A stretch of DNA of 64,000 bases. Origin: Serpula lacrymans var. lacrymans S7.9 (lineage: Eukaryota > Basidiomycota > Agaricomycetes > Boletales > Serpulaceae). The notes under the pieces were generated by a model, which was given only the letters and a program-made list of their open reading frames with translations, had not been told where the DNA came from and searched no databases. The DNA lies in the NCBI RefSeq assembly GCF_000218685.1, contig NW_006763297.1, forward strand, positions 727,557 to 791,556, read 5' to 3'. The translations under genes and the position numbers were made by a program. Below are positions 48,130-56,398 of this stretch, piece after piece (the first letter of the stretch is position 1; each line of letters opens with the position of its first letter).

Positions 48130-48521
48130 TGTAACAATCAAGAGTTATTTACTCTGGCGCACACAGGAACACACTATAAAGAAGATGATGGGGAGTGGTT
48201 ACCCCTTAGGCTGCAGAGAGTTTGTTGGTTAACAACAGGAGGACTCGCTGAGTCCTTCCCCATGTATTGCTCTTGTATATATACTAAAATACATGAGGTA
48301 CTGTACAGTTTGTAAATAAAGTTCAAAGTCCGATGTCTAGCATGTGACCGGTCACATGATGAGTCTAGACACTGATCAGGTGATGTGTCACATGACTGGT
48401 CATGTGACTATGAAAAGTCGAAAATGTAAAGTAAAGTAAATGGCCAGTCATGTGACTTGGAAAATAAAAGTAGAAGTACAAAAGTGAAGCGTAAGTAGGT
48501 GCTGGTATGTTAATTGTAACA
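48130..48521 (-). mobile_element. LTR, inverted relative of the 34583-34983 solo LTR
   Basis: 392 bp; on the plus strand TGTAACAATCAAGAG...GTTAATTGTAACA, the reverse complement of the solo LTR family with scattered differences. No 5-bp duplication is present (CCTGG on one side, TTGAT on the other). It abuts the interior of the Gypsy gag frame, so it is not a clean insertion; a deletion or recombination joined them. It is clearly diverged from the Gypsy 3' LTR at 43096-43518 in its middle part. Confidence 0.78.
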
Positions 48522-48956
48522 TTGATAACAATCACTTTTGTGGTTGTAGGGTATGCCTCGTTGCACGATGGCCCTCTATCCCCTCCGCAACCCTCCGCAT
48601 GCCAGCCACCACCATCGCAGGCATTAATAAACATTGGATCAGCATATCGGCGAGCTTGAGACCAGCGTCTTCGGCTAATCAAAAACCTTGGGCGTCTGGT
48701 CCAGGAATTCTAATTCTATTGTGACATTTCTGGCTAGGGGTCACCTCCGGGACCTAGGAATTACCAATCAATTGTATTGGATTTTTTGTCGATTTATAAC
48801 GACAGGATCTAACCTTCATTCTGATCTACTCGATGAGCTGTTAGCAACTTCCTGCCTCACTGGCAAAGTCTACAGGAATTTTAAACCTTGACTTGTAAGT
48901 ACAGTCAGTTGTGACAAAACTGGATAAGCCCAGTCTCTGCCGAAGCAGCCATTGTT
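48522..48956. other. Unassigned sequence upstream of STE3 copy 2
   Basis: No gene recognised on either strand. Frames such as 48688-48891 lack similarity. No CaaX-ended short frame was found on inspection. Confidence 0.4.
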
Positions 48957-49028
48957 CTCCATGGAGCATAGCCACCACTCCATGGAGTAACCATTGTTCT
49001 CCTAGGAGCACAATTGTACTCCTAGGAG
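48957..49028. promoter_or_regulatory. Four phased 10-bp palindromes upstream of STE3 copy 2
   Basis: Perfect palindromes at 48957-48966 and 48978-48987 (CTCCATGGAG) and at 48999-49008 and 49019-49028 (CTCCTAGGAG). Start-to-start spacings are 21, 21 and 20 bp, that is two helical turns, placing all four on one DNA face. The array ends 299 bp before the receptor ATG. A TATA-like ACTATAAGTAG follows at about 49059. A role as a transcription-factor array is inference; the linkers are also partly alike (CCATTGTT), so it may be a decayed 21-bp tandem repeat. Confidence 0.55.
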
Positions 49029-49327
49029 TCATTATACTGTAGCAAGTAGCACCTCCAACTATAAGTAGTAGGGGGTTTAGTATAGGAATACCTCAGTTGT
49101 TTCTATAGCCTCTCGGGCAGCGGCTGAGGTATGTTACATTACATTTATTAGAGATCACCTTAAACTAACATCTATTGTAGTTTCACTTAGATTTATTATG
49201 CAGCGCTTCTTTGGTAGCGCTTACCTTCCTCAACATGATGATATAAAGAAGAAAGCATCGCAGCAAGAGTTTCTCCCAGCTCATCATAGCTTCAGTGATC
49301 GATTCATCGCTTACCGTCTCAAAGAGC

Positions 49328-50930
49328 ATGGTGTCCACTAATCACGTTTTTTCTGGTTTTGCATTCATCAGTTTCGTTCTACTCAGTGTCCTTTTGCCAC
49401 TCCATATAAAAGGTGATTTGTCATCCTCTTGGACGTTTCTTCATTGAAGTCAATGGTGCTGACGTTTTGATAAAGCAAGGAATATTGGTACATGCGCTCT
49501 CATTATATGGATAGGCTTGCTTTGCTTGAATGGATTCGTAAACTCAATCATATGGGATCATAATGTCACCGATTGGGCACCTGTCTGGCGTGATATATGT
49601 ACGTGCGTCTTAGTTTAAATACTTGTTTTTTTTCTAAAATGTCTTTGCCAGCATCTCGTCTGATGATAGGCGGGGGAATTGGTGTGCAAGTAGCATGCTT
49701 ATGCATTGCTCGTCATTTGTATTTTGTCACAAGAAACATAACCACGAATCGGCTCAATCAAGTCAGGGTACGTTTTATAATGCTATCCACCACTAATCGA
49801 TTTCTTATTGTCGATGAACAGCATTGGAGAGCCATTGCGTGTGATTATTTTTTGGTTATAGGAGTTCCAATGTTATACATAGTCACATGTAGGTCCCTTG
49901 TAAAGTATTGTCCGCAAATTTATGCTTATTTCATCTCAGCTTATGTTGCTCAATATTTGCGCTACATAATTTATGAGGAGATAGGCTGCTATTTTTCAGT
50001 ATACAACACGCAGCCCCTTTACCCGTTGTGTATTATGTGGCCGTTCGTATTGTCTCTTATCATTGTTGTCTACCTAGGTAAGTATTCAGTGGCTCTCTCG
50101 TACCCACTCAAGATAATATAACTCCAGGTGTTACTATTCGCACCTTGATACAGCGGGGAGCAGGATTCAAAACACTCATTCAACATGATGAACAATTTTG
50201 CCGACTATTGGCACTGGCCGTTTTGATGGTCACCTGCACGTTTCCGTACAGTCTAATGGCAATTGCAGTGGATGCGACTTCGTACCCGCCTGTTTCATGG
50301 CCTGGGTGGGATGCTCTGCATGCCGACATTTCTTATGTTTTACAGGTTCTAGCTGCTGAGTGGCAAGCAGAAATACCTGCGCGCGTGGCTGCTTTACAGT
50401 TCAGACGATGGGTTTATGTGATGTACGCCATCATTGTCTTTTCTTTTTTTGGTTCCACGACAGAAGCAAAGAAGAACTATTGTGCTACTTGGGGCTTCCT
50501 TACCCGCTGCTTCAATAGCTTGTGTAGAACCACCAATGTTCAGAACATGAGGTATGCATCACGTCTCTCCATTTCCCGCCAATTTCACTGATTATCATGA
50601 CATATTTCCTCTTTTCATCACGCCTCAACTAGTAGTCGCCCTATACCCGGATACGCTCTCCGAACACCAGGCCATCTTCTATTTCCACATACACTGTCAA
50701 TTGTCGACAGTCCGGAATGTACACCACGTAACTCATGCTCACCCGAACTGTTCGACCCAAAAATGGGGTCTAATTTGGGCCTAGCACGTACCGAGACTAC
50801 GCGCTACTCGGGCAGCGACGGCGATGCACAGCACGCGCACTTTGCAACGTCGGTATTCGAACATCCTGCACCCGTATTGGACATCATATCTGTCTTACGT
50901 TGCCATCCGCCCGATCCTCACCCGGTTTAA
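49328..50930 (+). CDS. STE3-type pheromone receptor (copy 2)
   Basis: Seven-transmembrane STE3-class receptor, closely related to the copy at 31033-32634. The start at 49328 opens TM1 (NHVFSGFAFISFVLLSVLLP). Then ARNIGTCALIIWIGLLCLNG, GGGIGVQVACLCIARHLYFV, AIACDYFLVIGVPMLYIV, EEIGCYFSVYNTQPLYPLCI, FVLSLIIVVYLG, RTLIQRGAGFKTLIQHDEQF, LLALAVLMVTCTFPYSLMAI, SWPGWDALHADISYVLQ and RRWVYVMYAIIVFSFFG (TM7). After the donor near 50550 the tail exon reads CSPELFDPKMGSNLG... and ends in PPDPHPV at TAA 50930. Exon layout matches copy 1. Some introns happen to lack stops, so a longer unspliced frame is seen at 49597-50121. The 3' flank (50931-51040) also resembles that of copy 1. Confidence 0.88.
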
Positions 50931-51242
50931 AATATCTTCACATATTCCTTAACGTTGCGTGGATGGTCTGGAGTGTCAGTTCAAGCCGTGGCCCTTTTCA
51001 TACTGGAGCTAAGCTCGTGTCGCAAGTTTTATCACCTTTTAAAATTACTGTTTACTTACGACAGAGTAAATATGCCATGTACATTACTGTATATGTAGAA
51101 CCCAGAACCTGTAACAACATACCGTCATTCGATGGGCTCTGCATTTGAGCAGAAGACGCTTTTGACGCCCTTAGCTACGACTGCAAAACACGAAGGCTCG
51201 ACGGCAGCCTGTTTTCCAGAGGTACAACGTAGTTCTCAAGAT

Positions 51243-52664
51243 GCCAAAGCGTCGCTACGATCTCTTAACACGGAAGAAAGTACCCAATTGCTTCACCGTC
51301 TGTCCGAATGTCTCTGTAGCCACGATGCCGCTAGCAATCCACCGTGGTAGTATAGCTTGTATAGCAGAAGATCGATATCGACGATCGACTAAAATCAGAG
51401 AAGCCCAGTCCGAACGATGTCGTATCGTCCGTCCTACGAAACGTCATTAGATGTATCAGCCTCAAGATACATATATTTTTAAGGAGCCTTGACCCACCGA
51501 TACTCTGATTCACAGCATTCATGCACATATTCTCATACAACTCCGACGCTGCGTCTTTCTCCCCATTCTGTCTCTTAACGCCCCTTCTAGCCTCCATCTC
51601 GTTTGCATATTTCAGGCGCTCCCGTAAGTCAGGAGAGGTCTTGAATATGTTAGCTATTTCAGCATCATGCGGTTACTTCACTCGTACCTTCGCTCGCAGC
51701 AGAAAGTCTCTGCATGAAGCCCTCTACCACAAGAAGAGGGACGGCAGCAGCGATGTGATCACCAGCGCTCGAATCTGCTATAATGGGAAGATACTTAGGA
51801 CTCGGGGAATACAAGAAATCCAAAGTGTATGTAAACCATGCAATGGCGACACTCCCGCGACCTTCTCGCAATAGCCTGAAATTTACCTAGCGACCTGGGC
51901 AGAAAGTATCGACGTCCGCTTAACCGACAAACACAAACCTCCTGTACTTTGCTATTTCTGAGACATGTCTCGGTCTCAAGGAGCTTCCACTTTCCTCCCA
52001 AGCCTCTAAATAAATCCTTGCGGCGTCATCACTTCCGCCTTATCGCTCAACTTCCTCCATTCTTGGAGCTCTTCCAATCAGCGATGTGTTTCTGAACCGC
52101 TTCCAGAAATGTGATGAGATGCTTTAGGTGGAGGACATGGCCTGCCGAGAGACGATTCCGGAATTTTTGGAAATAGATGGAGAGCTGGTGTAGGGATGTG
52201 GATAGTGTGCGACGGGTAAGACGCGTGCTCGATAGTGCCAGTAAAGTGGGTATCAAATCTGCCAAGCTCGTCAGAACTTGAAAGGAAAGAAGAGGCGTCT
52301 CCAAGTGAATATGTAATCTCACTGTGGGCTTCGTCGATGACGACTATCTGGTCTGTCAGGTAGATCCCAAGGGCTTCACGAGCAGGTCTTTGAAGGAGTA
52401 GATTATAAGGGAGTCGCTAGCTATTTTTGGGTTAGGTTTGGATGAGAGCACAGGGCTGCAGGGGATGCGTACTTCAGCTTGGAGAATCGCTCGCCTTGAG
52501 CCATAGTAAGGACAGGTGAAAGCATGCCGCGAGATCTTCAATGTCTTTAGGGGACGCCTGAGTTTCATCGTGTCAAAGGAGGCATTGATCATGGTAATAT
52601 GTCGCTTACTGAAATCTGATCTCGTAATTCAAGCATACGAAGCTCGTCCTCCACTCCAGGCAAG
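51243..52664 (-). pseudogene. Partial, deleted duplicate of the CHL1 helicase gene
   Basis: Matches the intact CHL1 gene (56399-59950) in the same orientation. 51243-51642 matches 56395-56787, covering the C-terminus including the NQSIG motif VI exon. 51690-52664 matches about 57728-58730, covering the segment after the DEAH box (LSSTRLTRRTLSTSLHQLS) back to the MINASFDTMKLRR region. About 940 bp in between, encoding the end of helicase domain 1 and motifs IV-V, is missing and replaced by about 50 bp of unrelated sequence. The Walker A exon and N-terminus are absent. Small out-of-frame indels (for example 11 bp lost near 52533) confirm it is not functional. Confidence 0.85.
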
Positions 52665-53356
52665 TTGCTGAAATTGACGTATCCCCAGCTGAGCCTCCTG
52701 TGAAGAGGGAACTCGAGACCTCTCGACTCGAAGACCCTCCAATTGTTTTACTTCAACTGAATGTGATTTGTGTCTGCCAGTGTTCCCACGGATACATGCA
52801 AGCCGCCGATGACATTCTAGATAGGAGACACTCCTTGTAGAGTATATCAAGTTGCGTGTACCTTTGTGAGCTTTCTTCCCATTCCACTTCTGCACGAGTG
52901 TATATTCATAAATATAAAGCTGAAATAGCTTGTCTTTGGTGAGTTTTGTTCTTTCAAGCTACTCGGCAAAACATTAACAGCATTCTGTTACGTTTTCGAA
53001 AGCTTTCGTACAGTCGGTGCCAGCACTCGTACTATTCAACTGTACACTCCAACAACAATCATAACACCCGATTCTCCAGCAAAGAACAGTGTGATAGTTA
53101 TACAAAGCTTTCAGCTATCCAAATATCACAAGTTAGTCCTTTCACTTTTTGCTGTCTCCCTGTACTCAACCTCTTCTTTTTTACTCTAGTGATCCCCCCC
53201 TCTTTTCTCATTGAGTGCATTACACTTGCCAAAAACAGGGGTCATGGATTTTCTCACTCTCCTGCAACCAATTTATCCAACATCAGCTATGGTCATACCT
53301 CCACAAACAGCTCATCTCCTTTCCCCCCATCCTCTCTGCCTGAGAAGGAAGCCACA

Positions 53357-54958
53357 ATGTATTATGCTGGCTTGCCCTCCTCCCCGCGTTTGTTGGCCCG
53401 CACTGGTGTGATTCCGTGGAAGGAGCCCACAGGCCCAGAGGCATACAGCAAGCTCAAGCAGCTTGGGGTTGTCTTCAACCATAAGCTCAACACCATCTGG
53501 GAGGACAAGGTGGCTCCTGAGATCCTCACTTTCCTGGATGGGATGGGGGTCAAATGGACCAGCATTGATGTTGTTCGCATTGGTGAGATTGGAGAGTCTG
53601 CCCCCATTGTCCTCTGGATTGGGGTGAAACCCAAAACTCTTGCTGGTGAAGATGCCAACAAGGCAGCTTTTGAATGCCTCAAAGTTCTCCAAGAGTTTGG
53701 CATCAATAATGTCAATATTGAAATCCGCGAGTCTTCTGTTGTCCGGTCAGCTGGTCCCAAGCTCCTCCCACCTGTCTACTCCTCCGACCCGACTGTAGAT
53801 GTTCGCCACCCTCTTACTTATGCACTTGGACTCCCCATCTCTGCCCAGGCAACACCTTACACTGCAGGCACAGGTGGCTTTTTCATGGCTGAAGGCAATG
53901 ATAGTGACAAGCTTCTTCTCATCACTGCTCGCCATGTTGTCCTCCCACTGAATCAGGGGCCGAATGACATGTTTGAACGCAGGAATGAGAGCAAGCCTCG
54001 GTTCAATGTAATCCTCCTTGGCAAGGAGGCTTATGATGATTACCTTGCTTCTATTAAGGCCAGGATCGGTGGATATACATTCATCGTTGAACATGCAAAG
54101 CAGCGCATTAAGGCAGTTGAGGGACAGGACAATGAAGGGGGCACTGTGGAGTGCAAGGAGGCACAGGACAATATTGATAGGGCAGAAAAGGCAATGGAGG
54201 CACTCTACACCTTCTACGACATTGTTGAGAAGAAGTGGGCCTCTGAGGCCAGCCGCATCCTGGGGCATGTGGTCTGTTCGCCTCCCATCCGCCTTGGTGC
54301 AGGCACTGCAGATGAGATGTACACAGAGGACTATGCCATCATCGAGGTGGACGGCGACAAGATTGACAAACTTAACTTCAAGGGCAATGTAATTGACCTT
54401 GGCACCGAGATCCCGGCTAGAGAGTTTACTGAGAAGATGTATCCCAACCCCCGGAACCGAACCTCCTTCAAGTATCCTACTGACCGCCTTCTGAGGCTCT
54501 GGGGCACCATCCCAGACGAGGAGATGCGTCGTCCAACCATGTTAGACCAGAACGAGGAACAATGCCTGATGGTCATTAAAAACGGCAGCGCCAGCGGCGT
54601 CACCATTGGTCGCGCCACCGGCATCATGTCCTACATCTGCGAGTACTTCAATGATGGTAACCACTATACCTCCAAGGAATGGACAATCATCCCCTGTGAC
54701 ACTAAGTCAGGCGTCTTCTCCACCCCGGGAGACTCTGGCGCTGTCGTTGTCGATGGCATTGGACGCGTCGGTGGCCTCCTCACTGGCGGTGCTGGCACTA
54801 CAGATTCCTCTGATATCACCTATGCGACGCCTATCAGTTTCCTCTTGAAGAGCATCAAAGCCAACGGGTACCCCAACGCCCACCCCAACCCGACCTGGGC
54901 GCCATCACGAACTTTGTTAACACCGCTTTCAGTTACTGTTCCTGGTGACGACTTCTAG
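53357..54958 (+). CDS. Trypsin-like serine protease-fold protein
   Basis: About 533 residues in a single exon from the Met at 53357 (MYYAGLPSSPRLL). The second half has a chymotrypsin-like layout: TAGTGGFFMAEGN (first strand), LLLITARHVVLPL (catalytic His), YTEDYAIIEVDGDKI (candidate Asp), and STPGDSGAVVVDGIGRVGGL (catalytic Ser in GDSG), then SDITYATPISFLLKSI. An unusual helical insertion (EHAKQRIKAVEGQ...NIDRAEKAMEALYTF) separates His and Asp. The N-terminal 180 residues carry no domain I can name. The frame is open upstream to 52946, but a GTTAGT...TTTTACTCTAG pair at about 53132-53188 suggests a 5' intron. Codon use is GC-richer than the flanks. Possibly an intracellular PA-clan protease; substrate unknown. 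Confidence 0.75.
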   Translation: MYYAGLPSSPRLLARTGVIPWKEPTGPEAYSKLKQLGVVFNHKLNTIWEDKVAPEILTFLDGMGVKWTSIDVVRIGEIGESAPIVLWIGVKPKTLAGEDANKAAFECLKVLQEFGINNVNIEIRESSVVRSAGPKLLPPVYSSDPTVDVRHPLTYALGLPISAQATPYTAGTGGFFMAEGNDSDKLLLITARHVVLPLNQGPNDMFERRNESKPRFNVILLGKEAYDDYLASIKARIGGYTFIVEHAKQRIKAVEGQDNEGGTVECKEAQDNIDRAEKAMEALYTFYDIVEKKWASEASRILGHVVCSPPIRLGAGTADEMYTEDYAIIEVDGDKIDKLNFKGNVIDLGTEIPAREFTEKMYPNPRNRTSFKYPTDRLLRLWGTIPDEEMRRPTMLDQNEEQCLMVIKNGSASGVTIGRATGIMSYICEYFNDGNHYTSKEWTIIPCDTKSGVFSTPGDSGAVVVDGIGRVGGLLTGGAGTTDSSDITYATPISFLLKSIKANGYPNAHPNPTWAPSRTLLTPLSVTVPGDDF

Positions 54959-55970
54959 ACCATACGTGGTTTGATGGGAGGGATCAGCTCGACGGACACG
55001 CTTGCGACCCTCGAGTGGTGTTTGGTGTGCTCTTCGTTGGTGCGGCCTTTGGTCTCATGCGAGATGGATGATGATGCAAGCAATGATGCAAGCATTCGAC
55101 TAGCCTTGTTACCGTAGCTCCTTTTTTTTCGGACAGTGGGTAATTTAGCCTTTTTACTGTTTCCATTTTGAACACTTGTACTGGACAATTCGTGACGAAA
55201 TATTGTTGAATTTGTGTATTTGTGTATTTTGGCTTGCGCGCGACGGACTGCACTAAAAGTTAATGCAAACGACTCACAATGTCTATTCCCATGGTATTAC
55301 AGACTCAGCAATACATTAGAGTATATAAGACAGTTATCAACAAAAGAGACGACATACACGAACGATGGCCATATTACGGTATATCTGTAGGTTGATGAAT
55401 TTGGTTTCTATACCGAATAACTACTTTGTGCGCCAATAACAGAAACAGCGATTGAGCACCGCCTAGACTGTTGGCATATTGAAACTGGTCTGAGTTCTCA
55501 TACTAGGACTATGTCAGTCGACATGGATTTGAATTGGCAGTTGCCCTTACCTAATTATCTGATGTGCAATTTCACGAGTTTCACGTACAGTACGCTCCTG
55601 TTTCGATCAGACAGGTATCGGGTAAACATTGGGATGGCATTTGTAGAAGATATCGCTCCCATAGCCTCAGCTGCCTGTCTCATGCGCGAGTTCAACGCTA
55701 AGAATCTAATGGTCGAAGAGTTAACTTATCTCGTGCCATACCATCAGATCTTCTGCAGGGCTTTTCAAAACTGACTCAAGCGTCGAAAAGGGCAGATGTT
55801 TGCTTCATCTGTCCCCCACACTATGTAAAGTCTCAATCCATCAAGTGCCCCAACAACGGAGCTCGCGCCTTCGGCAGTATTCACCCAGCCACCTACAATC
55901 ACGACCCAGCTGCAGCGCTCGTTCGGCCTGCGCGAGATTTGCGGAATTTGCTTGAGCCGCCACCGACACG
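54959..55970. other. Intergenic/degenerate sequence
   Basis: The 3' flank of the protease gene, then an 87-codon plus-strand frame (55511-55774, containing RVNIGMAFVEDIAPIASAAC) without a recognised family. Probably part of the retroelement relic that follows. Confidence 0.35.
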
Positions 55971-56195
55971 ATGTTCTGCAAATGCCGTTCCGCCACTTTA
56001 TGGATCGGCTCCAAAGCACGATGCACCAGAGATGATTCAGGTCGGATTTACAACCCAGCCGAAGTCGCCATCTGCATCGAGTGGCAGCGGCCCTTTGGTT
56101 GTCGTATGAACAACCACGACGGAAGACACGAATGCTCAGGCTGCGGTGACAAAGAACACGGAGCTCAGACATGCCCTCGCAGCAAGAACGCTTGA
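55971..56195 (+). pseudogene. Gag-like fragment with CCHC zinc knuckle
   Basis: A short frame reading GRIYNPAEVAICIEWQRPFG and then HECSGCGDKEHGAQTCPR. The last part fits the CX2CX4HX4C zinc-knuckle spacing exactly, as in nucleocapsid-type domains of retroelements. No reverse transcriptase is nearby, so the element type cannot be named. A truncated relic. Confidence 0.55.
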
Positions 56196-56398
56196 ATCAC
56201 TCACCTCATACCATAGTACTAGTACTAGCTTGGAAACATGCCCTACAGTCGTCTGATTTACTAAAAACACCCTTCTCCGTATTGGATATTGAGACTGCTA
56301 CTAGCTGCCCATTAAATGAAATTTTTATTCTTGCTGCTTACATTTTTATTGATCACTACCCAAACAACCCAGAATCGGTGATTGACACCAGAGCGCCA

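Noticed and set aside
43096..48521. LTRs at 43096-43518 and 48130-48521 as the matching pair of the Gypsy element
   Set aside because: They differ in length and in the middle sequence. The outer flanks (CCTAA and TTGAT) do not match, and the upper LTR abuts the inside of gag rather than a primer-binding site.
48365..48682. Minus-strand 105-codon frame as a gene
   Set aside because: Most of it lies inside the LTR at 48130-48521 and is low-complexity with no similarity.
49186..49201. Possible pheromone end C-S-F-T followed by TAG on the plus strand
   Set aside because: Not aliphatic at the a2 position, and no ATG a pheromone-like distance upstream in that frame.
49597..50121. A single 174-codon membrane-protein gene
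   Set aside because: This is STE3 copy 2 exons read through introns that happen to lack stops. Splice sites and the alignment to copy 1 show the spliced form.
51171..51185. Possible pheromone end C-S-R-S on the minus strand
   Set aside because: Arg in the aliphatic position, and the frame lies at the edge of receptor flank and CHL1 pseudogene with no suitable start.
51243..52664. A second working CHL1 helicase
   Set aside because: It lacks the Walker A exon and motifs IV-V and has out-of-frame indels; it is a pseudogene fragment.
55247..55261. Possible CaaX-like C-T-K-S end on the plus strand
   Set aside because: Lys is not aliphatic and no short precursor-like frame with a Met was found upstream.
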